64,000 bases of DNA from Luteolibacter flavescens (GTDB lineage: Bacteria; Verrucomicrobiota; Verrucomicrobiia; Verrucomicrobiales; Akkermansiaceae), in assembly GCF_025950085.1 (NCBI RefSeq), contig NZ_JAPDDS010000019.1, forward strand, positions 36,342 to 100,341, written 5' to 3'. The position numbers and the translations under genes were made by a program. The notes beneath the pieces are model-generated. The model was not told the DNA's origin, made no database searches, and saw only the letters and a program-made list of their open reading frames with translations. Shown here piece after piece: positions 27,201 to 35,429 of this stretch. Every line of letters starts with the position of its first letter. The stretch's first letter is position 1.

Positions 27201-28652
27201 CAGGAGGAAAGCGCCGTCCAGTTGTATGGGGTGGATGGCTTTGCTCCTGCTGCCGGCACTACCCCTGCCAGCCCTGATGTGAACAGCGTCGTGCGCTTCA
27301 GCGACATCTTCGGCACCGGTGCTTCCCAGATTCCCTGGGGTGCGACGATCGTGGATGCCCAACTGGTGATGACGACCGCCGTGGCCACCGATGCGCAGTC
27401 TCCGGGACCTTGGGTAGTCGACCGCCTCGTGCGTGGTGTCTTGGGAGGGACGGAGTATGCGGACCTGACCGTGGGTAGCAATATCGGTGTCCGTGGTCGC
27501 AGTGCCCTCACCCCGCTGTCGGGCTTCGGCGGCTTGGTGCAAGGGGAGTCGTCTTCCGTGGATGTCACGAAGTTCCTGCGTATCTGGGCAAACGAGAGCA
27601 ATTCGGAGTCCGAGAACTTCAATCACGGATTCTCGATCTACGATGCGTCCACGGCGGATGCGTGGTCCTACTACACTTCTGGTAATACGGACCCGGCCCT
27701 TCGTCCGAAGCTGGTGGTCACCTACGTGGTTCCTGAGAAGCAAACCAAGAGCTACAACTTCACCGCGGCCAAGTCGGCGCGTGTGCTGGGTGTGAATGCG
27801 ACCATGGACGGATCGACGCTCGCCGCAAACTACGTCGACCTCGACCCGGGTGCAACGCAGGAAGGCCTCTTCCAGTTCCCTGTGGAGTTCGGTTCGACGG
27901 TGGGTGCGATTCCGATGGACGAGGAAATCGTCCGTGCGGAACTCGTGCTGACCACGGTCAACGGCGGCAACTCGCCATCCAGTGGCCCGATCGCGGTGCA
28001 CCGCATGATGCAAGACTGGACCGTCGAGAGCAGCTACGGCTTCTACGGACTGGAAGAAGGCGTGAATGTCGATGACGCCGAGACCAAGCGCGTCAATGGC
28101 CTCGGCCATAGCTCCGTCGCCACCTTTGACGTGACGAATATCGCCCAGTCCTGGCGCTCGGGCTACGGCAACCACGGCATCGCCGTGAAGCCGGAGACCA
28201 CCGATGGCTGGCAGTTCTACTGGCCGGGCACCACCGGCCAGCATGCCAACAAGGTTCCGACACTGGTGATCTACACGGCGAAGACCGCAGGCACCGGCAC
28301 CGGTGGCGGGTTCGACGAGTGGGCCAGCACCAATGGCATAGCGCTCGACCACAACCTCGACGGCGATCACGACGGCATCCCCGCCCTCGTCGAGTATGCG
28401 CTGGGCTTGAACCCGAAGGCCTTCGACCGCTTGCCCGGCCTGCAGACCGAAGGTGGCAGCACGGTGCTGCGCTTCCTGAAGTCCGCTGACGACGAGCGTC
28501 TGGTCTACAAGATCAAGAGCAGTGACGACCTCGTGACCTGGAATGATGTGACTCCCACCACGGATGATGCGAACGAGATCTCGCTGACCATCCCGGTCGG
28601 TGCGGAAGACCGTCTCTTCTACGTCCTCTCGGTGACCTACATCGAGGACTGA
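24300..28652 (+). CDS. Giant secreted multidomain protein with DNRLRE-like domains
   Basis: A 1450-residue exported protein with signal peptide MNKPNSKALATLLACSLGGTAFG. Residues 24-200 are clearly homologous to the N-terminus of the divergent giant protein (HGTLDIVQLNNTNNN versus VGSLRVTQLANNNNI). A repeated module follows (about 207-375), then an Ig-like domain (about 390-480), a second module copy (about 515-820), a Calx-beta domain (about 830-935), two tandem DNRLRE-like domains (about 940-1150 and 1150-1345) and an Asp-rich C-terminal unit starting GGGFDEWASTNGIALDHNLD. DNRLRE domains occur in secreted, surface or polysaccharide-acting bacterial proteins. No catalytic domain is recognised here, so binding or structural use is more likely. 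A strong terminator follows. Confidence 0.85.
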   Translation: MNKPNSKALATLLACSLGGTAFGVEHGTLDIVQLNNTNNNQAHGSPAVSVGIVAFGQSEFFNVVGHNKGDFDMMFSSDRTTDRGNGIMISSVAEIARNNGAAPNAGGRNGITYAVSSSEPNAGGYYIPTHSTLGGTEDVNQEFNVDVSAAWFPHAEGWLAGHFKPAATIYSSSAIKIGREFVSAGNGTAVVDLRHLRSHGVEATSQNGVLLVCGGDNAANFAMARANADGTFTVSSRSNSNTGSAYNSSGVAFVYVPMVSAGMGQVSAAGSVRSDGSKGLSGGDFAVTKLGTGRWLLKIGEEGAERTFEEGTLIISAVGGLAPQGANPVPKNVNNYVAYQWSDADGGWIVESRDSLAAALEDGATPDEEMFSFVFLTPGMEPLMPYENVSLPDVELTSPVQDGYHTVGEPMTLAAAVDAPENVEIAKVEFYIDGELVGTSTTAPYEVQWEVEGTGTHLIETFAYTTDNAVAGARRLTFYGMAPVGSVTVPGYSAAIMDGGDLEFDVTALDPDYVATPTTPWQILANTPGSQAFSSPGDVRGAPLVNINGAPVPFNSGILFGTNFLGSTYSDITTRGSIDNNVIGFSSGGNYALKVEDNKQGGGNPPVRAESGRFSLGFFPYASGWVGATLAVDGSVVGGNSNLPPGVTITKVTTSTTTSDFAIEGLPMSGNLLAVSQGETSDNVVSIGRSNNRWLLRSIDNNGSSEDDSVSFLYVPEDVPQILSGLIADSGALTPLNETMAAHGAKVRRTVLGYEITFGDGSKINPSNTMLMLSSDFNNGAGGDNIYAYHTRGNTFVVFSHDLPNIAGGFQNGGFRFLAVPTTPSADPGQQVFVTPSVPTVDEGDDLKFRFARMGGDVSQPMTVNYTVTGTATSGADFEAPSGSVTFPAGVSAVEVPLTTLADSDFEVRETVVITLEAPAGSSVGSGTAVGEIRNVAYRPSIQTASFQQGVDGYTGYYGKRYGVGISQEESAVQLYGVDGFAPAAGTTPASPDVNSVVRFSDIFGTGASQIPWGATIVDAQLVMTTAVATDAQSPGPWVVDRLVRGVLGGTEYADLTVGSNIGVRGRSALTPLSGFGGLVQGESSSVDVTKFLRIWANESNSESENFNHGFSIYDASTADAWSYYTSGNTDPALRPKLVVTYVVPEKQTKSYNFTAAKSARVLGVNATMDGSTLAANYVDLDPGATQEGLFQFPVEFGSTVGAIPMDEEIVRAELVLTTVNGGNSPSSGPIAVHRMMQDWTVESSYGFYGLEEGVNVDDAETKRVNGLGHSSVATFDVTNIAQSWRSGYGNHGIAVKPETTDGWQFYWPGTTGQHANKVPTLVIYTAKTAGTGTGGGFDEWASTNGIALDHNLDGDHDGIPALVEYALGLNPKAFDRLPGLQTEGGSTVLRFLKSADDERLVYKIKSSDDLVTWNDVTPTTDDANEISLTIPVGAEDRLFYVLSVTYIED

Positions 28653-28666
28653 TCAGTCAAATCCCT

Positions 28667-28709
28667 GGCGGCCGCTTCCCATGCTCCATGCGGGAAGCGG
28701 CCGCCTTTC
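28667..28709 (+). terminator. Intrinsic terminator of the giant gene
   Basis: A perfect 14-bp stem (GGCGGCCGCTTCCC at 28667-28680 with GGGAAGCGGCCGCC at 28692-28705) and 11-base loop are followed by TTTCT, 15 bases after the stop codon. Confidence 0.88.
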
Positions 28710-28787
28710 TCTTCCCGATCGAAAACCCTGCCTCCCCCTTCCCGATTTCCCCCGGTCTGACAGGACCTAAGAACCAATCTCAAAACG

Positions 28788-31700
28788 ATGCAGAACTACA
28801 GTGAGTGGCGGGTATTCAAACAGATCCGCCGGACAATTCTGCGGGACCGGATGAAGCAGTCGGCATCCGCTTCCGCCCTCATGGCGCAGCCGCGCCGGAC
28901 CTTCGCGAGGAAGGCCGACCGGGGCTTCGCGATCATCGCCGCGGTGATGCTGGTGCCCGTGCTGATGCTGCTGGCCGTGGGCCTGCTCGGCATGTCGAGC
29001 ATCTCGCTGCGCAGATCGACCACGCAGATGGCCATGGATGAAGCCCGCGCGAATGCACGCCTGGCTCTCCAGCTCGCCATCGGTGAACTTCAACAACACA
29101 TGGGCCCGGACCAGCGCATCAGCGCGGATGGGCGCCTACTGAATGATGCCAATCCCCACTGGGTGAGCGTGTGGCGCAGCACGAGGGAGGATGGCTCATC
29201 CTACATCGTCCGTGACAATGAGAACGGCGGCCTGAAGGACCTCCGCGGAACCGGATGGAATGCACGCAGCGAGCGGATCGCGACGCTGGTGAGCGGCAAC
29301 GAAGGTGAGCAAAGATTTCAAGGAGACAGCTCCGTCAATGGCAGCGAACGGGTGGAGCTGGTGTCGGAAGCAGGCAACGCGGGCGACATGGCGACCAGCA
29401 CGCTCGTGGAGGTTCCCAAGGTGGAACTGGAAGAAGGCGGCAAAACGAAGGGCAGCTATGCCTGGTGGGTGGGCGACTTGGGAATCAAGGCGAACGTCGC
29501 GACGCGCGATGCCTCGGAGCGGACGAAGACCGCATACCCCTGGCGCTCCCTGCAGCTTGCACAGGATGCTTCATGGTCCGCTGCGGTCGGTGGCCGGGAG
29601 CTTGAGGAGGAGTCCCGCAAGAAAGCGATCTCGCTCGGCCAGCTCGATCTCGCGTCCAATGGCGCGAAGTCTTCGAAGACGGGATTCCACGACTTCACCA
29701 CGGAGTCGAAGGGGCTCTTGACCGATGTCCGTGCGGGCGGTTGGAGGAAGGATCTCACCGCTTTCATCGAGAGCTCCGGTTCCATCGGCAGCCTCGATTA
29801 CGACGGCGTCCCGTCCGTGGGCGTGTCGGATGCAGACAATCTCGTGGGCCCCCGCAATCGCGAGGCGTCCCGTCTCGCGACGGCTACCGCAACGGCTCCC
29901 CGGCATGACCTGGGATCGCCGAACTTCGGCCTGCTGCGCGATTGGGCGAAGCGCTCCGCGACGACTTCGCCGGGGAACTTCAAGACCGCGATGGAGATGC
30001 CGACGCTGACGAAGGCGAACTCGGGCAGCGTGGAATTCAACAACCGTACGAAGAACGACCTCATGCCAACGTTGGTGGAAGGGTCGATCTACTACAACCT
30101 TAGTTACTACGAGGACAAGGCCACGAATCCGACCGCACAGTACGGCCTGAGGCTCCACCTCTACCCGCGGGTCGCGCTTTGGAATCCCTACCAGTTCGAG
30201 ATCGAGGTGCCGAACTCGATGATCATGATGCACATCAACGGCAGCAAGCGCGTCGAGGTGACCATGCAGGATGGCAACAAGCAGGGCTACCAGATGTACT
30301 GGGGCCAGGGTGGCGGTGAGAAGGGTGGTGCCGTGCAGGGCCGCATCTACTTCCGCATGATGGGCACGAAGCTCGCGCCGGGAGAGACTCTCGTGTGGTC
30401 GCCGCGCCAGAGCCGCCGCTACGACGAGGTCACCTTCTCGAACAACATCATGTATCCGGATGTCGCTCCGAATCCGGCGGTGAGCTTCTACCAGGACACC
30501 CGCACGGCGGATGCATGGCCTCTCTTCAAGGCGAATAACGAGGCGAAGGATTCCAAGGTGTTCAACAACCGCATCCATCTTCCCCCGGTCGAGTGGCGCG
30601 AGTATGTCCCGGACAAGCCGATCGGCGACCTTCAGGACCTGGGCTACCTCCAGTCAGACGACTACTTCATGCTGTGGAAGCCGATGACGGGCGGGAGCAG
30701 CGTGAATCTGGATGGCTTCAATGCGCTGCCGCAGGGATCGCTGGTTTCGTGCGCCTATCAGTTCGGTGACGATGACGAGCTTCCCGTCGAGTGGAGCTAC
30801 CTCGATCCGGTCCCATTCCCCCGATCCACGAAGACGAATGCGGCGATCAACCAAGTGCCGGACCGTCGGACACGTGATGGCTTCCGCATGCGGTGGTTCA
30901 ACGAGCATGACTCGAATGTCATGGGCTCGGGCAGCCTGGCCGGCACGCCGCACTTCCAGTGCGCGCCGATCGCGACGTGGAACATGCGTGCGACGTATGC
31001 GCTGCGGAATCCCTTCGACAACGTCACGGACGTGGCTCCGCACTTCTTCGGCATCTACACCCGCGATCTCTTCGACGGCGAGGTGGACTGGAACAACATG
31101 ATGCCCCAGCTTTCGAGCGGGAAGTATCTCGGCGATCCTTTCGACCGCGCGAACAGCTTCCGCCATCCGCGCGTGCTCTTCGACCTGCCGCGCAAGGACA
31201 CGGCCATCGCTTCGCTCGGTGCCTTCCAGCACGCGAAGCTGTCCGAGTTCATCTGGCACCCCACCTATCCGCTGGGGAACTCGCTGGCAGACCCGCGCAT
31301 CGGACGCGAGTACACGGAGCCGATTCGCTCCGAGAAGATGAACCGTGACCGAGGCGGGTGGAACCAGGACACGCTGGGCTACAGCATGGACGGCCGCTCC
31401 GATCCGGACGGTGCCATCGGTGTCTCCATCGAGGATAGCTGGGCCCACCTCGCGCGGAAGATGCTTCGGGATGCCCCGCTGGACCAGACGCTGATCTACG
31501 ACCTCAGCTATGAGGTGAATGACTCGCTGTGGGATGAGTTCTTCCTCTCCACCGGCTCCCCGGCCGACAAGGAGTCCTTCCTCCGCGACCCCGATCAGAA
31601 TCCGCTGCCGAATGGCCGCCTGCTGCCGAATCCTGCGGTTGGCGAGATCGAGACCTCCGATCTAACGAACTACCACCTCGCGGCCTCGAAGCTGATGCTG

Positions 31701-32444
31701 GATGGCGCCTTCAACGTGAACTCCGCGAGCGCGAAAGCGTGGGAAGCGCTGCTGCTCTCCGGTGCCGGTGGCATCTACGGGGACAAGGTGGCATTCCCCC
31801 GCATCTACGGTCTCACCGGCGGTGAGTGGGATGGCGGCGGTGCCTCCGACAAGGAAGCGTGGAGCGGCCAGCGCCTCTTCACCCGCGATGAGATCCGCAA
31901 GCTCTCCGAGGCGATCGTGCTGGAGGTGAAGACGCGCGGTCCGTTCCTTTCCCTCTCGGATTTCGTCAATCGCCGCCTGCGCGATGATGAAACCGGCAAC
32001 AAGGGTGCTCTTCAAGCCGCGATCGATCGCGCCGAGCTGAACCGGGCCTTCGAGCAAAGGTGGCCGCTGGATCGCACGGATCTGCCGGACTACGCTCACG
32101 TCGATCACATCAAGGACCCGACCCGCCTGGAGCAGCGCTTCAAGCCGGACACGGTGGCCTGGGGTGCTCCCGGCTTCCTCACGCAGGCGGACCTGCTCCA
32201 GTTCATCGGCCCGGTCCTCACGGCGCGCTCAGACTCCTTCGTCATCCGCGCCTATGGCAGCGCTCCATCCACCGATGGCGGCGCACCAGTCGAGGCTTGG
32301 TGCGAGGCGGTGGTTCAGCGCACCCCGGTGCCGCTCAATGGCGACTCGCTCGGCCTCAATCCGAAGCCGGATCAGGGTTCGCCTGACCTCGGACGCAAGT
32401 TCCAGGTGGCGAGCTTCCGCTGGCTGAAGCGCGAGGAAATCTGA
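28788..32444 (+). CDS. Giant pseudopilin-like protein, Verru_Chthon cassette protein A type
   Basis: A 1218-residue protein (or 1197 from the ATG at 28851, MKQSASASA; the choice is open). Near residue 45 the sequence DRGFAIIAAVMLVPVLMLLAV is a type IV pilin/pseudopilin signal with G-F cleavage and one membrane helix, but lacks Glu at position 5. This is followed by an amphipathic helix (ANARLALQLAIGELQQHMG). The long body carries WVSVWRSTRE near the start and GAFNVNSASAKAWEALL, LSLSDFVNRRL and DSFVIRAYG near the end. All are shared with the second copy at 56283-59699. The FNVNSA stretch and lack of Glu5 recall the minor pseudopilin GspK. This suggests a tip protein of a type II secretion-like machine, by inference. 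Confidence 0.8.
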   Translation: MQNYSEWRVFKQIRRTILRDRMKQSASASALMAQPRRTFARKADRGFAIIAAVMLVPVLMLLAVGLLGMSSISLRRSTTQMAMDEARANARLALQLAIGELQQHMGPDQRISADGRLLNDANPHWVSVWRSTREDGSSYIVRDNENGGLKDLRGTGWNARSERIATLVSGNEGEQRFQGDSSVNGSERVELVSEAGNAGDMATSTLVEVPKVELEEGGKTKGSYAWWVGDLGIKANVATRDASERTKTAYPWRSLQLAQDASWSAAVGGRELEEESRKKAISLGQLDLASNGAKSSKTGFHDFTTESKGLLTDVRAGGWRKDLTAFIESSGSIGSLDYDGVPSVGVSDADNLVGPRNREASRLATATATAPRHDLGSPNFGLLRDWAKRSATTSPGNFKTAMEMPTLTKANSGSVEFNNRTKNDLMPTLVEGSIYYNLSYYEDKATNPTAQYGLRLHLYPRVALWNPYQFEIEVPNSMIMMHINGSKRVEVTMQDGNKQGYQMYWGQGGGEKGGAVQGRIYFRMMGTKLAPGETLVWSPRQSRRYDEVTFSNNIMYPDVAPNPAVSFYQDTRTADAWPLFKANNEAKDSKVFNNRIHLPPVEWREYVPDKPIGDLQDLGYLQSDDYFMLWKPMTGGSSVNLDGFNALPQGSLVSCAYQFGDDDELPVEWSYLDPVPFPRSTKTNAAINQVPDRRTRDGFRMRWFNEHDSNVMGSGSLAGTPHFQCAPIATWNMRATYALRNPFDNVTDVAPHFFGIYTRDLFDGEVDWNNMMPQLSSGKYLGDPFDRANSFRHPRVLFDLPRKDTAIASLGAFQHAKLSEFIWHPTYPLGNSLADPRIGREYTEPIRSEKMNRDRGGWNQDTLGYSMDGRSDPDGAIGVSIEDSWAHLARKMLRDAPLDQTLIYDLSYEVNDSLWDEFFLSTGSPADKESFLRDPDQNPLPNGRLLPNPAVGEIETSDLTNYHLAASKLMLDGAFNVNSASAKAWEALLLSGAGGIYGDKVAFPRIYGLTGGEWDGGGASDKEAWSGQRLFTRDEIRKLSEAIVLEVKTRGPFLSLSDFVNRRLRDDETGNKGALQAAIDRAELNRAFEQRWPLDRTDLPDYAHVDHIKDPTRLEQRFKPDTVAWGAPGFLTQADLLQFIGPVLTARSDSFVIRAYGSAPSTDGGAPVEAWCEAVVQRTPVPLNGDSLGLNPKPDQGSPDLGRKFQVASFRWLKREEI

Positions 32445-32532
32445 CGGCGATCTTCCGCGGGCGGCGGCATGACTGGCGGGGCGCACGGATTTCCGCCCCA
32501 CGGTTCATGCCTGCCGTCCCCGGCTGCCGGTA

Positions 32533-33480
32533 TCACACCGGCACCGGGATCTCCGTGAGGAGGTCGGCGATGATTTGGCGGCCTGTCACGCCGGAGAGCT
32601 TTGCCTCCGGGGCGATGACCATGCGGTGCGCGATGACATCCGCAGCGACCGCCTGGATGGTCTCGGGCACGACGAATTCACGGCCTTCGAAAAGGGATAG
32701 CGCCTGCGACATCTTCATCAGCGCAATCGAGGCTCGCGGGCTGGCGGCGAGCTGCACGTCATCGCGGCCGCGGGTGGCGGAGACGATGTCCACGATGTAG
32801 CCGCGTAGCTCATCGCTGATGCGCACCGTGCGGGTGGCCTCCAGCAGGCCCACGAGATCGTCGCGATTGATCACCGGCTGCAGGCGATCGACCGGATGCG
32901 TGTCGATCTGGTCGGAAAGAATGCTCCGCTCTTCCTCCGGGGTGACGTAGCCGAGACGGCTCTGCACCATGAAGCGGTCCATCTGCGCCTCCGGCAGCGG
33001 GTAGGTTCCGCGGAACTCGACCGGGTTCTGCGTGGCGATGACGAAGAAGAGGCCATTCAGATCGTGGCGCTCTCCATCGATGGTCGCCTGGCGCTCGGCC
33101 ATGGCTTCCAGCAGGGCCGACTGCGTGCGCGGCGAGGCGCGGTTGATCTCGTCTGCCAACAGGATGTCCGCGAAGATCGGGCCCGGACGGAAGCGGAATT
33201 CCTGGCTGCGGGGATCGAAGATCGAGACGCCGAGGATGTCGCCCGGCAGGAGGTCGGGCGTGAATTGGACGCGCTTGAAGGCGGCGCCATCGACCGCGCG
33301 GGCAATCGCCTTGGCGAGCGTGGTCTTCCCAGTGCCGGGGACGTCCTCGACGAGCACGTGGCCACCGGCGGCGAGGCTGGCGAGGATGTTTCGCAGGGCG
33401 GCGTCCTGGCCGCGCACCACGGTGCGGACGGCGTCTTCCAGGCGGCGGGCGGTTTGGCGGGCGGAGATGAGGTCGCTCAT
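32533..33480 (-). CDS. MoxR-family AAA+ ATPase
   Basis: A 315-residue AAA+ ATPase of the MoxR family, chaperones that help mature enzyme complexes or modulate membrane and envelope functions. It has Walker A VPGTGKTT, Walker B LLADEINRA, sensor 1 FVIATQNPVEFRGTYPLPEAQ and arginine-finger regions typical of MoxR. The start MSDLISARQTARRLED is supported by overlap with the stop of the upstream gene (ATGA at 33477-33480); the longer frame to 33597 reads that gene. Unusually, no DUF58 or von Willebrand partner gene accompanies it. The partner here is an exported protein of unknown function. Confidence 0.92.
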   Translation of the reverse strand: MSDLISARQTARRLEDAVRTVVRGQDAALRNILASLAAGGHVLVEDVPGTGKTTLAKAIARAVDGAAFKRVQFTPDLLPGDILGVSIFDPRSQEFRFRPGPIFADILLADEINRASPRTQSALLEAMAERQATIDGERHDLNGLFFVIATQNPVEFRGTYPLPEAQMDRFMVQSRLGYVTPEEERSILSDQIDTHPVDRLQPVINRDDLVGLLEATRTVRISDELRGYIVDIVSATRGRDDVQLAASPRASIALMKMSQALSLFEGREFVVPETIQAVAADVIAHRMVIAPEAKLSGVTGRQIIADLLTEIPVPV

Positions 33481-35429
33481 TCGGTGGGATTCAGGCGGCG
33501 CTCGCGGTCGGCGGCGGAAATGGTACGATGTTTCTCGTAGATCGACTCCAGCTCGCCGCGCGCGCCATCGGGCAGGCGTGCGGCCACGCGCTCCCACAGG
33601 CGGCGGTTCAGGAATTCGCGGGAACGCGTGAGCGGGTCGAAGAAATCCAGCTCCGCCAGCACCCTCGGGCCGGCGGGCGTGGTGGCCACCACGTGCATCG
33701 CGTAGGCGTCCGCCGAGTCGTCACCGGCGGCGGGGGGAATGCGAACCGAGACGACGGCCCAGCGCCCGGCGCGATTCACGCCGAGGATCTCGCCCTGCTG
33801 GCGGGAGAGTAATTCGTAGCCGGAGTTGCGAAGCAGCTTGCTGCGGCCTTCCTTGTCGTCGAAGCACGCGGAGCGATCCAGCATGGTCGCGGCGTCACCG
33901 CTGGAGATGGCCTTGCGCCACTCCTCCACGATCCGGCGCGCGTCCTCTTCCGATGGCGCGGTGTCAGCGGCGATGCCGCCGATGCTCTGGACCAGTCCGT
34001 TCGCCCAATCCTCGTTGCGGGCCTTCGAGGCATCGGCGATCCACTTGCTGATCTCGGTGGCGTCTTTCACCTGGGCGAGAGCACCGGGTCCGGAGAGACC
34101 GGGGTTTGCCCGCCAGCCGCCTTCGCCGCGCCGCAGGAAGAGCGTCTCGATACGGGCGGTCTCGGGAGACTTGCCGGATACGAGCTGGACCAGCGCAACG
34201 GCGTCATCGCCCGACTCGTGGACATCGAGGATCACCGGCGAGGCCAGGTCGTCGGTCTGGTGAAAGCGTTGCCAAAGCCGTGCTGCCCGCCCCAATGCAT
34301 CGAGCGCGGCCTCCGGATTCGAGGTGAGGTCGAGCCGGGGAATCAGCGGATCGAGCGTGACCTCGCGCAGGGAGGCGAGCACGGCCTTCGCCGCGGCGCG
34401 TGCGTCCGGTTCGTTCACAGCGGGATATCGCTCGGCCAGCTTCGCCGGGAACTTGGCAAGCAGGTCGGCATCGAATCCGTCGTCCTCCTCATCCTGGCCG
34501 GGTCTCTGCGTCGCGGCGGCGAGGAATTCCTGCGGCAGTCGCACGCGCCACAGGCCCGCCTTCGAGCGGAGAAAGGGGAGGTGGACCATCTTTGGCCGGG
34601 GCCGTGTGGAGTAGTCGCCGGGATCGAGGACCACCAGGCTTGCCAGCCGGTCATCGCCATCCGAGTCCACGTGCACGATGGCGCGGAGCACTTCCGGGGC
34701 AGCCAGCAGGCGCCACTTCTGGTGGGTGATCTTCGGGCTCCGCAGCGTGCGGGAGATCGCTTGGAAGGTGTCCTCCCAATCGGCGGGGCGGGGATCTTCC
34801 AGCCCGCCAGCGATGGCGAGCGCGGCCGGCAGGTTCCGTTCCGCGAGCGCCTTGAGGAAATCGTTCGCCAGCTTCTCCGGTGTCGATTCATGGAGATCGT
34901 CCAGGCTCTTCACCTTGCGCATCTCGTCGGCGAGCATGGTGAAGATATTGTCCTTCAGCTTCACGAATTGCTCGCCGCGGGCGCTCAGCATCCAGTCTTC
35001 CAATTGTCGTGCGCGGGCGAGGAAGCCGGGGCGGAAGCTCAGGCCGGTGCTGTCGAAGGACGACGGCAGCGGCGCAGGCTTCCACTTGTCGGCGCTCCTC
35101 ACCAGGCCCACGGCGTGGATCTGCACGCTGCTGGCATCGTAATTCGTCACCTGGGAAATGAGGACGGCGGCCAGGTCGCCGTCCTGCTTTTCCTCGATCA
35201 CCCGGAGGTCGTCCGGGCGGATCTGTCGGCCCAGCTTGTTCAGCTTTTCCGCGATGTCCGCCTTTTCTTCCTCCGGGACATCCGGGGAGACCGCCGTGTC
35301 GCCCACTGCAAAGACCGCGTTGCCCTTCTTCAGGCTGCGCAGGAAGGACAGCGCGGCATCGCCGGGCCCTTCCGCGGCGGCAGCCACGGAGGTCCATGCG
35401 AGCGTCAGCACGGCGGCCCAGGATTTCAT
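33477..35429 (-). CDS. Large exported protein of unknown function in the moxR operon
   Basis: A 650-residue protein with a short Sec signal (MKSWAAVLTLAWTSVAAAA, before EGPGDA) and no other membrane segment, so probably periplasmic. The chain appears to contain two or three related alpha+beta units of the NTF2/SnoaL-like style, each with a helix about residue counts and averages (for example NDFLKALAERNLPAALAIAGG and EWRKAISSGDAATMLDRSACF) followed by strands reporting on 'VVLDPGD', 'VALVQLVSG', 'VVSVRIPPA'. No catalytic motif is recognised. It is coupled at both ends by ATGA overlaps to an M42 peptidase upstream and to moxR downstream, so the three are co-translated. Its function is unknown. 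Confidence 0.7.
   Translation of the reverse strand: MKSWAAVLTLAWTSVAAAAEGPGDAALSFLRSLKKGNAVFAVGDTAVSPDVPEEEKADIAEKLNKLGRQIRPDDLRVIEEKQDGDLAAVLISQVTNYDASSVQIHAVGLVRSADKWKPAPLPSSFDSTGLSFRPGFLARARQLEDWMLSARGEQFVKLKDNIFTMLADEMRKVKSLDDLHESTPEKLANDFLKALAERNLPAALAIAGGLEDPRPADWEDTFQAISRTLRSPKITHQKWRLLAAPEVLRAIVHVDSDGDDRLASLVVLDPGDYSTRPRPKMVHLPFLRSKAGLWRVRLPQEFLAAATQRPGQDEEDDGFDADLLAKFPAKLAERYPAVNEPDARAAAKAVLASLREVTLDPLIPRLDLTSNPEAALDALGRAARLWQRFHQTDDLASPVILDVHESGDDAVALVQLVSGKSPETARIETLFLRRGEGGWRANPGLSGPGALAQVKDATEISKWIADASKARNEDWANGLVQSIGGIAADTAPSEEDARRIVEEWRKAISSGDAATMLDRSACFDDKEGRSKLLRNSGYELLSRQQGEILGVNRAGRWAVVSVRIPPAAGDDSADAYAMHVVATTPAGPRVLAELDFFDPLTRSREFLNRRLWERVAARLPDGARGELESIYEKHRTISAADRERRLNPTE

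Noticed and set aside
26496..28370. A 624-residue minus-strand frame over the right giant gene
   Set aside because: His/Arg/Gly-rich shadow composition and no motifs; the plus strand holds signal peptide and known domains.
19745..28652. PEP-CTERM or LPxTG sorting signals on the giant exoproteins
   Set aside because: Neither C-terminus contains the motif plus hydrophobic helix and basic tail.
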